Assembly (NCBI RefSeq): GCF_000247815.1
Contig: NC_021674.1
Location: forward strand, 13,653,562 to 13,717,561
Direction: 5' to 3'
DNA: 64,000 bases
Source of the DNA: Ficedula albicollis
Lineage: Eukaryota > Chordata > Aves > Passeriformes > Muscicapidae
Position numbers and translations under genes: made by a program. The stretch's first letter is position 1, and each line of letters opens with the position of its first letter. Of the stretch, positions 51,806 to 64,000 are shown one piece after another. The notes below the pieces were generated by a model, which saw only the letters and a program-made list of their open reading frames with translations, ran no database searches and was not told where the DNA came from.

Positions 51806-54800
51806 TAGCATCAAAGGATCAAGTTGTAGTCTCCTGAGCAATTGAGTCTGCATAGATTTTTACCAGTAAAATTAACAAGACCAATGTGTGTTGTGGGAGA
51901 GAACTAATCCTTAAATTAACAGAAATTGCTGAGACTTAAATAGTAATTTTTCTAGTTAAGAGTCTCACCAGGTTTTTCTCTTAGCTTCTCAGACTTTTTC
52001 CCCCTGAACCTCACAATATAATCAATACTGAAATAACACATCTGAATGGCCTTGGATGGTAGCGAGCCATAAAAGCTTCTGAAAGCTGTTAAAATTAAAA
52101 TGTCCCTTTTTAAGTGGAAGGAGTTTTTAAGGACAAGACAGCAGCTGCTTCGAAATGTCTGTGAATCCTTTCCTCCTTGCAATTAGTAGCAAACAATAAG
52201 GCCTCTTTTTAGAGCACTGATGGCAGCTCCTTGGCTTTGGCAGCTTTTGTCTTTTCTAAATGATAATAACTGTGCGTGTTTGTTTCTGTTTAGGAGGGAA
52301 CGTGTGTCCCTGTAAAGCACGCTGGTTCTACAGGCTAGCTGTAGGCACCTTCTTCTGAGAAACGGTTTCAAGCCTGGGCCTCTGTAATTAGTATTTTTAG
52401 TGATGCATAATATAAACCTAATAGTGCTGTTATGCCTAGCTTACCCGAAATTGGAAAGCAGTGAAATCTCTTACTCGCCCAGCTGTTCAGCAGTTGTCTC
52501 TCAGTCCCCCACGCCCTGCAGAGCTTTGTGCTTCTACCAGCAATAAGGATTTGCTTCGTGTAAGCGAAGTAGAGGCACAGAGGAAAGGTTGTTTGGCTGC
52601 TTCCAATTGTTTGCTGCTCTGCAAATGGTTTCAGGCAGCTCTGAATGCAAAATCTCCAGTGGATTGGCTTGTGCCTCCCCTTGCTGGGTACAGCAGGGCA
52701 TTAAATGGCAGCTTAGGAAGCTGCAGCGTATTCTAAGCTCTGCACAGACCCAGAGTAAATAGATATCTATTTACCTGATGAGGATTCCAGCTAACATTCT
52801 TTTCTTACTGAGCACAGTGCCTCCACTGCTTCAGTGCTCAGCTCTGAGCTGCAGCTGGTAGGTGTTTGTAATCTGCAGAGTCCTGAGCTGTTCAGGAACA
52901 CCTGGTTGGTTTTGAGTGTGACTGTTCATGCTGGGCTAGGAGTCCTTTTGTGAGGAACATGTTGCTGGCTTTATTCTTTGGCAATAGTGTCCACCTTCTA
53001 GAGATGGTGGTGTGCCCTCAGAAAGGTAAGGCCAGGTGTTCCATTTTGAGTTCATAGTGTCTATAGACTGCTCTTTGTTTGAGTCTTGCTCTTTGGAAGT
53101 GAGATTGTTGAAACTGGAGAGGTTTTCAGTTGGTCTCTTGAAATGTGTTTCACATAAAAAAGGAGAGGCTCTAGCTACTCATTTTAGCATTTCTACTTCT
53201 TTAGAAAGTGAGGTCAAGAGGAATTTTTTCTCAGACCTTGGCTGGTGGAGGCTAAGTTTGCAGGGTTTGCTTAGAAGCTCCTCCTGTGTTCTTGGAGATG
53301 ATAGCAATTTCCAGCAGGAGGAGTTTCCTCCTCTTCCAGTCAGCAATGGGGTGTTTCCAGTCCCATGCATTCAAGTGTGTGATTCAGCTGTCTAAAATTA
53401 TTAAACAATTTTACATCTGAGGCTGTATGATTGTAGCACTTGGGCCATATGTCCAAGTTTTATTGCTTAGCATGAGGGATAGAGTACTTCTAGAGGCTGA
53501 ATTTTTTTTGTTGTTCTTTGATTCTAGGACTTAGGACTTTAATTAAAAGCATCAAGCTGTTAGAGACATGCACTAAAAGCATGAGGTTGCAACCTTGATC
53601 TTGAGGGAGAAGTAGAATTTTTCAGAGTGTATAAAGGCTACAAAGGTCACTTGTTCAATTTTAACAGGGTTGGGTTGGTTTTGTGGCATGCTCTTTTTCT
53701 AGCATGAATCTCATCCAGGAAATCTGAGGGGAGTGGGGAAATTGAAATGATTTTGAGATGGTCTGAAAACAAAAGCTGTGAAGAAAAACATTCATTTTAA
53801 GCACTTAGATGAAGACAGGAAATGCATTTAGCTGAGGAGCTTCAGCAAACACTTCATAAGGACAGAAGAAGTCATAAAGTAGTGTAGTTTGCAAAGAGAG
53901 CACAGCAATAAGGAAATAATGTGTTTCTCCACAAATTAGATTCCTGTTTGTGAGGACACAGAGCAGTTTCAGAGCTGAGTATTCACAGATATTCTGTCAT
54001 TTGAAATATTTGTACCAAAAGTGAGCATCTTTTTAAAGGGAGCATTCCAGCTTAAGCAGAACTTGAGGCAAAGACACAAGTAAAGTCTCCATGCTGTGTT
54101 ATGCAGGTCAGACTTTGTGCTTATTTTGGCCTTAACATCTATGAATCTGTCTCTGTTTATCTACTTAGGAAAAATAATCCAAGGAAGGGGGTTAAAGTTT
54201 CCTCTGGTTACAGCCCGTGGACTGCTTCATGCTTTAGCAAAAACTTCCATCAAAATTTGTCTCATTTGTACAAGACACAGATGCTGCAAAGAGGTGAATA
54301 GCACACATGAGAGGACAAAGTAAATGTTCTTGAGTGACTTAAAAAATACATTTCTATGCAAATAGCTGTGTTGGTGCATTCCAGGTTTTCCTTTATTTTT
54401 TCTTTTTTTTTTCGTGCTATAATCTGAACTTCCAATTCCCAGTATTATTTTTTAATGTTTTTAGATAAAACTCCAGTATTATGTTAAGGTTTTTGCCTTC
54501 AGCAATAACCAGCTGCTTAGAAGCTTAACTCTAATGAAAGTGGTTTTGAATGGGAATTTCCTTTATGCCTTGTCGACCAGTCTGGTGTCAGCACAATTTA
54601 GCACAGAGATGGGGAGAACACCGAGCCACTCCATTTTTTAGGGGTTTGTGAGTGGGATAAATTCACCTGTCAGCTTCTCTGCTGGCACCTCTGCTACCCA
54701 CAGGCTGGGTTTGGAGCAGGGGTGAGGGCTGAGGGTGAAAGCAGCATTCCAAACCCACTCCAGCTGGCACACCTCAGTGCAGGAGCAGTTTTCCAGTGCC

Positions 54801-57800
54801 CAATACAGGGTGAGCAGGCTCCATCCCCTGTGCAAAGGCAATCCCAATGGGACTGCAGAGCCCAGAGGGAGCAGAAATGCTCCTCTTGACTCCTCACTTA
54901 CAGGACAGATGCTGTTGCTGGCTCTTAGAGCCATGAAGCTAAATCAAAAAACAGCAGAAGGAAGGTTTTGTTGGTGGCTTTTTTTTCCCCCAGGATAGTT
55001 GAGTGTTTTGTTCATTAGTGTGCTGGATGAGGTGTATGTTTTCTTATAAAAATGTGCTTGTTTCACTGTTCATTTATCATAAGAAATACCAGCACTCGCA
55101 TGCCCGTTTTCTTCTAGCTGAACCTAATTTCATGAATCTCTGCAGAAAGCTAAATATACTTATTCAATTTGCACTTAAGAAGGATATTGCTGCATTTATA
55201 AATAATCTAGTCTTTTCTCCACAACAATACAGATATTCTTCTTCTGAAATTAAAATTCACCCTAATATTTTGCCGTTTTGCAAAGCTTTGAGCATTCTCC
55301 CTGCTATCAATAACTTTTTTTTTCTTTTTCAGTCTTAGTTGCAGGCCACTGGACTTACTCTCAAGGGATCTTTCATGACCCTGTAAAGCTACAGTGAAAA
55401 TATCTATTTGATATTTCTCTTTTTTATTTTTTTTATTTTTAGCTGTCACAAAAGTTTTGAGCATGCTTCATAAATCTACCAAATGGCTGATGTTCTGCCA
55501 GCTGATGACTCATCAGCTTTTAGAGATACAAAAGAGAAAGATGAGCTACTTAGGCAGGTGTAGACGTGTGTAAGGAACAGAGTGGGCAAAATGCTTCCTT
55601 GGGGGATGTCAAGAAAAGGTGTAAAAAGGGATTTTAAGCCCTCAAAAGGCAGCTGCTGTTTGTTTTAGCTCCTTTTTTTTCCTATTTCTTGCACTGTTTA
55701 TCATACAGTTTTCAATATTCCAGGTAGTTCAGTAAAATCTTTGCATGAAAAATAGGAAAACAAATGTTCTCTAATGTCATATGAGCCTAATGTGCACATT
55801 CCACGTAAACTCCCTAGAATTTAACACACATTTTTTAATATTTTCCCTTATTTTCTACATGCCAGGATTTGCTTCTGTTCTCATTGTGTAATACACAAGT
55901 ATGGTTACTTAGGTAGAGAGTAAGTGTAATAAACTAAAACCAGATCTGCTTAAGGCACCACTGACAATTTTTGCTTTGTCCTACACTAAAAACCAGAAGC
56001 ATGAGCCTTGAAGAAGTATTTCAATATTCATGTATTTCAGGCAAGAATATGCAGCAAAGTCTACTAGGAAAAATTAACTGCTGTAATGTAAACCTGTGCT
56101 TTTATTGGAAGTCCCTCAACATTGGTGTTTCCCTCGTGTTTTCAGCTCCTGGAATCAGGTGATTTCAAAGTGTTTTTTCTCGTGTGTGTATGTTTACTTT
56201 TCCATGCTGATGGGGAAAGCTATGAAAATATGATGCAGTTCCCAAAGTTTCAGAAGTGAGATGGTAAAAGGAATAAAAATGTTTTTGTTTTAAACAGGGT
56301 TATTTCTCTTAGAAATGGTTCCTGATTATTGTTTTAGGCCATTTTTTTCCCCTGTTAACATTCAGGACTGGAAATACTTAGGCTGCATGTTGTTTCAAAT
56401 TACATCTGTCCCATACACAGCAATCTGTCATGCTGATCTAGAGCAATATAACTGAAAGGAAAATTCTCCCATCAAATGGACTTCATTTTCTCAAATGCTG
56501 GCAGCATTTAAAAGTGATCGTCACCGTTTCACTTTGCTTTATATTCAGTTCAATTTGAGGTGCTTGTTTTCATTTGCCCTTTTATTTTATTTACTGCTTT
56601 CTTGAGCAAAGGGATACATATTTCTTTCTCAGCAGAGGAACAAATCGTGCTGGTTTCCAAGGTATTTTTGGAGAGAGTCAAGCCATGGGTGCTTGAAGGA
56701 GTACAGAAGAAACTCAGCTACATCCTGGAAATGTTTGTGCTTATTAACTTAAGGTGCATCAGAGGACTGCTTAACTGAGAAATTCAAAAGGTACAAGAAA
56801 AAGGCCCCTGCTTCATTCATGCTGTAGTTTCATCCGATGAACATCTTAGGAATAAGCCCAACATTGCCCAGCATTGTTGGCTGGAAGTCATTATGAATGC
56901 AGGCAGGCTTTGCTATGAATAGTGTGTTCACTGGACAGGTGTTGTTATGGGGAAGAAAAAGAATAGCATAGTAGTAGAAAAAAGGCAGTGACTTGCAGGT
57001 AATTACTTGTTATCTACAACTTAGTGCAAGTACAAGGAAAAAACCCTACTTTTGGCCTGTGTGGAGTGCTTCGTTTAGTAATTTAGCCACCAGCCTTTTG
57101 ATGTACATTGTGTGCCTCTAGCAAGGTGTTCTAGCATCCTATTTGCCTCCTTTGTTAATGTAGCTGCATATCAGGCTGCATGCTTCAGAAGCCTTTCTGA
57201 AATACCCACTAAATCTCTTTCTTGGACAGGATGCTGTAACATCTCTCTCTTTAGTGTATAATACCCAGTTGGAGTCGTTGCTACAAATCTCATTATTTTA
57301 TAAGCCTTCACTGGCTGTGTGTGGCATTGCTCTAAGTAGGTGATGTTTCAGTAGTTCCTCCCTCTGAGCTTTTTTCCTCATGCTGGATTCAGCTTCTCTG
57401 TGCAGTATATAAACAGAGATTATCACCGTGTCTTTTTCTTCCCTTATCTGACGTGTACAGCAGAAACAGAGGTGTCTGGAGAGCGAAAAATTAACAGAGA
57501 CATGGGAAAGACTTCCATAAGATGACAGCAAGAGGAGATTAATACTTCTTAATGTAGATACACGAGGCCATGCTATACCTACTCCAAATAATCAGTGCTA
57601 CAGTGAAGGCAGATTGTGTGCATTTTGCTTCTCTCTAAGTGAGAGCAAAAGGATTTAATGCAACTGTCAAATTGCAATGGAATGCATGTAGAAATGCAGG
57701 AGAATGAGAGTCAGGGAAACTCGATGCTGTGAGGCAGCAGTGACTCTGTTCTGCCCTCCTTTACACCATGTGGAGTGCCATGTGCTGCAAGCCCAATGGG

Positions 57801-59549
57801 AACGGGGCTAGTGAGGCACCAGGATGCTGCTGGGTGAGCTGTGGGAGGGACTTTGTCTTCCAGGAAGGTGGCCTGCAGCAGCCACTTGGGTGGATGGCAT
57901 GTTGGAATGTACCTGCAGGTGTATATATACCTGCACAAACAAGTCATGCACACCCATATCTTCAGCTTTGAGGAACTTCATGGCACAGGGAAAGCTTCCA
58001 TACTGAAAGGTCCAGGGTGCTGTTCCCAGAATGAAACAGATTCATCCCCAGTGCATAGCTATGTTTGGTGTCACAGCCCTGGCAGTGCCTATCCCGTGAT
58101 CTGCACTGCAGTGAGGAGCTTGTTTCCCAGGAACTCCAGCAAGACACAGCTGTCTCCACAGAGCAGGTCTGGGTCAGTGACATAAAGGGTGGGCAGGCTT
58201 TGAAGTGCTGCTGACTGGCTCTTTCCAGGGGCAGGGACTTTGGTTTGGATGGATGTAACAGCAGAGACATGTTTGTTTTGATAGTTCTTCAGCAAATGCT
58301 AGAAATGGGCATGAAGAAACCACAGATGCCTCTTTGGTATCCACTCATAGTGCTGCTACAGCCTGGCTCTGCTGGAATTTCTTTGATGAATGTCTTCTGT
58401 CAGAGCAGAGGCAAATTTCCTCAAGCCAGGCTCCTGTTGCTGCAAATCTTTTGATCCTAGAGGTAACCATCTTGCCAGGGTTCTGCATGGGTGACTTGAA
58501 ATTCTTTTTGGAAATCTGGTGGCAAATGGACTTCTGACTTTGTTTTATGTTGCTTTGTGGTCTGCAATTATGTAACAAAAGTCATTAGTGTTCAGAGCTT
58601 TGGGATATCCTGTTAGGTTTTTGCATGGTGAAGAATTAAAAATAAGCTTGTCCTCACATTCAGTTTTCCATCACTTTTCAGGATTTATACGCTACAGCAG
58701 GGGTCCATGGCACGCAGTGTTTGCACTTCATTGAGGACTCTTGAATGTAGAAGCCTACAGAGGCTTAGCTTTGGACATGAGGGGGAGGAATTAGTATTGC
58801 ATGCAATCTGCAGGGTTTTCTTTCTCACTATTATCTAAATTAACAGTTTACTGTTTTCTTTGTGTCCCTTTTATTATGGGCTTAAGTGCTTAATCTAAGG
58901 CTTAAGGGCCTTACTATGAACAAATTGAGAAAAGTCCATAAGGAAATACAGTTCCACAGAATGAGCAGTATTTAAAGTATTTAAACACCCAGCCCTCCCA
59001 CCATGCAGTTTTCTGTCACAGGGAGTGGCCTGGCCACCTGTGGCTCCATGCTCCTGGCACACCTGGGGTGGGAAGGTGGAAGCTTGCTGGGGAGAGGTAG
59101 CTCTGTTGGGAAACCTGGTGGTCTTGGGAGCTGTGGGGAAAACAGGCTTCCCAGGGCTGATGGGGAGCTGACAAAAGTAACTGCATTGGGCTTAGTTCAG
59201 GGTTCTTTGGCAGCTAAGCTTTGACAAAGCTTTCCTAGCTTTGTGAGTTCCATGTCAAATCCAGAGGGATAACCTCACCCCACTGCAGAGCTGTAAATGC
59301 TGTGCACTCTTAAATGCTCACCTGCAGAGACCCACCAAATGCTGCTTTGCTGCTGAAAGAGAACTATCCCACCCCTTTAATCGGGCTGTGGGCTGAGGAC
59401 ACCAAGGACCTGCAACTCAGAAACTTGCATGATTTTATCCCTAGCAGACAGCAAGGTACTTCACATCAATAGCTTTTAAGAGTGGGGTTTCTCAATTTTA
59501 TTTTAGTATTTTATGTTTCTGGCTCCTGGTCTTGATGAATAAGCATATT

Positions 59550-59740
59550 GCCTTGTTTATTTCAATGTTACCAGCTATTTTTAGCTCTTGTAAAGGTGCA
59601 AGATGATTTCTGAGCTTGGTCAGTCATTAATTATAATTTATTTTAATTACTGCTTGAATCCCTGGGGAAATTAAATACAAACCACGTGGAGTTTAGTTAC
59701 AGAGCTGGCCTGCAATTACACAGAAACTCAGGATGATAAA
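59550..59740. other. possible conserved non-coding block
   Basis: The sequence is rich in homeodomain-type cores (CATTAATTATAATTTATTTT, then AATTAC) and includes a CACGTG E-box in AACCACGTGGAG. It contains no transposon signature. This composition is typical of developmental enhancers in gene deserts, but conservation cannot be assessed from one sequence. Confidence 0.25.
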
Positions 59741-60085
59741 GCTTTGAGTTTGTGCTTCCTTCCTCTTTTTAGGCTTCTCCTAGCTGAGCTCCAGGTAGTC
59801 ATACACCAAGCACAGACTAGGGAATATATTAATGGTGACATGGGCAGAACACGCTTCTGGATCGTTGTTGCACGTATTGGTGGCACTCATTTGATCAACA
59901 ATACCATGTAGTTACTCAAATAACGTTGGATACACCACATTTTGTAATTTTTGAGGTGAGAAATATTTGTAACGGCAGCATAGGTTATGGGGTCATGAAA
60001 GACACATTAAAACAAAAATTCTTTACCAGACAGTGCCAAGCTGTCTTTAGAGGAACCTGATGGAGACAAAGTGCAATGATAATGC

Positions 60086-60121
60086 TGATATCAATGGAGT
60101 TAGAGCCTTGGGAGATTCAGG
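60086..60121. repeat. old amniote repeat scrap
   Basis: TGATATCAATGGAGTTAGAG followed by CCTTGGGAGATTCAGGGCC resembles the 'tcaatggagttaggc...gaggatctgggcc' ends of old amniote repeats. It is weak. Confidence 0.25.
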
Positions 60122-62148
60122 GCCATGAGGAAAGTTTCCCACATGAGAGGCCATTTCCCTCTCTGGAAATGGTGCTCTGGAACTGTAAGCAAGGGAGGAG
60201 GTTTTCATGGCTGTGGGGATTAATCCCTGATGTAGCAAGACTGCTATCAACACTCCTGCCTGTTTCGTTAGACAGGCTTTGTTGAAAGAAAGCTTTATCT
60301 TGCAAAATGTGTCATTATATCTTAGCTTTTTTTTCCTCCTATGTCTTAGAGTGTGTATTTGTTTGTTTGTTCTCAGTTCAAGCTTTAGAAAATAGCTATA
60401 CTTTCTAAAATGTCACACAATCCTCCCTCAGAAAGTATTCTCTTCAGATCATATTGTACTTCAGTTTTTCAAATCTATATTGACCTGAAATTTAATGTCA
60501 CTGAACATTTTAAATTCACTTAATGTAATAAAGAATTTTTTGTTCTGGAAGAAAATGTCTGTAAAACAGTGAAAATACTTGATATAAAGTAATCCTTCTG
60601 TAGTCAACCTGAGATTTTCTATAGCAAGCAAATGATAAAGTTTGAAGTGATGATGCCCCACATGCTATGAGTGACAACTGGAAGGTTAGCAAGAAGTGTT
60701 TAAATGCCTTCTGGGTCAAAATTCTATTCGAGAATGCCCTTAGACCTGTCATTGAAAAAAGACTGAAAAAGAAATAGTGTTGGAACAAGGAACAAAAGAT
60801 GCTGTCATCAAAAGAATATAGACACCTGTTGCCCAGCCGTTCTCATATTCTTTCCTTCTGGTATTATCATAAAAGGGAAGCATCTCAGATAGCAGGTCAC
60901 TGTGGCCACCTCCTAAACTGTGACACCACAGCTGTATCTGGGTCAATCTGGGAGGGAAAAGAAAGTTGCTAAAGGTTTGGGGGGTTTTTGTTGTTTTTTT
61001 TTGCTTTTTTTAAAATGCTGCAGCTATGGGACTTTTGGTTTTTTTTCAATTCAAATTTAGTTCCAGTGCCAAAGGTGTGAGAAGGTGACTATCTGATTTA
61101 TTTTATCAAGCTATACCAAGGGTATGAAGAGGAAAATACAGAAAGAAAAGTGTTGCTCAGGTAAAACAGTCAGGAATAGCATCACCAGCTAGGGAAAAGG
61201 GATGGGATGGCTATTCTCTGTGCACAGTATCTGTATGGGATACTCGGGAGGAGTTATTCAAAGGAAAGGAGTTCACAATGGCTCACACGTGTAAAGAAAT
61301 GTATCTGGGTGTTACTACCACAGCTAAGTTTATAATACATGTTAGAAGCTTGTGATTTTTGGAGAAGTGAGATTTTTCTACCAGTCTATTTCCCCAAAAT
61401 TACCTAGTTTTAAGGGACAATTGAAATTTATGAAAAGGATTATACAGGATGATGACATGCAAGGGGATGATTCTTGAGAAATGTCCTCTGATTCTGTTTC
61501 TGTAAATCTCAAGATTTTGTGTTAGAGAGATTCTAGAGAAATACTTCTTTGGATGGTGCTTATCTTTCCTGCCCACTTCTGATTTTTGAGCCTTCTTCCA
61601 TTGCACTTAAGCCCATTCCAGCACCTTCCTCTTCTGACAGATTTTCTGTCCCATTGTGACTTTCCTCCAGAATAAGGGGAGCTGCTTGAGTGCCTATCAC
61701 CCACTTATGCCACAGTTGCACAGGGATCAGCCCCATACCCAGGGGCTTCTGCTGCTTCTGCAGCTTGAGATAAACCCTCAGCTGGGAAGTAATGGGACTC
61801 CTCAAAATCAAAAGCACATGTTTTCCAGGCTGGAATCAAGCTTCTCAGTGAGACAGCATTTCCATCAAACCCTTGAAGGACTTAAAGCTTCACTTTTCTG
61901 ACATCTTTATGTATAAAAAAGTTATTTTTGGTCAGTTTTAATGGTTTTCTGTGATTCTCTCTGAGTTTTTCATAGCTGGTAATTGCACACCTGCTCTTAC
62001 AGGTAATAGAAATATGAAAGAGCTTCAAAATATTTTTTAAACTCTCTTGAATTTCCATGAACAAATTTTGCAGATTTCTTTTTCCTGACAGTATGTTATA
62101 TGCTTAAAGTATGTGATGGTGGAGACATTAAAAAACAAAACAAAAAAA

Positions 62149-62179
62149 CATTTTTGCCATTTTCTTTATGGCAAAAATG
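62149..62179. repeat. perfect 12-bp hairpin with 7-nt loop
   Basis: CATTTTTGCCAT (62149-62160) and ATGGCAAAAATG (62168-62179) are exact reverse complements around the loop TTTCTTT. The outer bases do not pair. It is preceded by an A-rich AAACAAAACAAAAAAA stretch. Confidence 0.9.
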
Positions 62180-62612
62180 CCCTGAAAATGCATCCCTAGA
62201 TGTGATGGGTTTTCTCTATGAAAATTTTTCTACAGGATTGTCTTGGCTTCATTCAATGAGTCAGAAGCACTAATAAGGGGTATTAGGGTCCTTATCTCCA
62301 GGGAAGTGAGCAAAGCCCTTCCACACAGCAGATCAGTGAGGGGGAAATAAGAACACAAGAAGACAATGGCTTTGAACAAAGTTGTACTTGCCCAGCTGTA
62401 CTCATATTTAATGTTAGAGTTGAGGGAGGCTTTTGTGCGTTTGCTGTGCTGTCCTGACAGCACAGACACCTCTGAGTGGTGTTTCTTCAGCTCTGGGCCC
62501 CTTCTTAAAATAACTCCCAGTTAGTCCCATTGCACTCAGTTCTTGGTGGCCTAACTTGTCCAAATGGGTGACAGGCCTAGGATTCAAAAGGGAGGAGAAA
62601 GAAGAAACTTGC

Positions 62613-64000
<1,388 letters not shown>

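Noticed and set aside
57911..57942. Short palindromic stretch around ACCTGCAGGTGTATATATACC
   Set aside because: The arms are short and interrupted, within what is expected by chance for a palindrome and a TA run.

Overview
The window is vertebrate nuclear DNA, almost certainly from a bird. It contains the last two coding exons of NRXN1 (neurexin-1) on the + strand, in AT-rich intronic and intergenic DNA. The bird assignment is an inference: most recognisable repeats are CR1-type LINE 3' ends, other transposons are few and very old (MIR-like, L2-like and palindromic amniote remnants), and the coding exons are near-identical to the neurexin-1 C-terminus known from amniotes.

Layout. 1-9922 is the 3' part of a NRXN1 intron. 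9923-10010 is an exon for the end of the extracellular stalk, with two tandem 5' splice donors 9 bp apart that add or omit Gly-Gly-Leu. 10011-25346 is the final intron, about 15.3 kb. 25347-25654 is the last coding exon: rest of the stalk, transmembrane helix, 55-residue cytoplasmic tail and the PDZ ligand EYYV. The 3' UTR follows from 25655, with candidate poly(A) signals at 27475 and 29084. From about 29.1 kb to 62.6 kb I see no gene. This fits a gene desert downstream of NRXN1, as known in mammals. The window ends inside a G homopolymer.

The two exons work as one unit. Together they encode the membrane anchor and intracellular adaptor-binding tail shared by all neurexin-1 isoforms. The short alternative segment lies in the stalk just before the membrane.

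Features beyond the gene: (1) three G homopolymers, of 334 bp, 36 bp and at least 1386 bp; two of them sit between near-identical flanking homopolymers, and one lies inside the putative 3' UTR; (2) at least nine short tandem duplications (units 38-87 bp, copies nearly identical) in the first 40 kb, which are either recent duplications or uncollapsed assembly joins; (3) perfect short hairpins; (4) an open frame running unspliced into the last NRXN1 exon. I found no CRISPR array, no bacterial-type genes, no RNA gene I could recognise and no intact mobile element. Almost all other open frames are chance.
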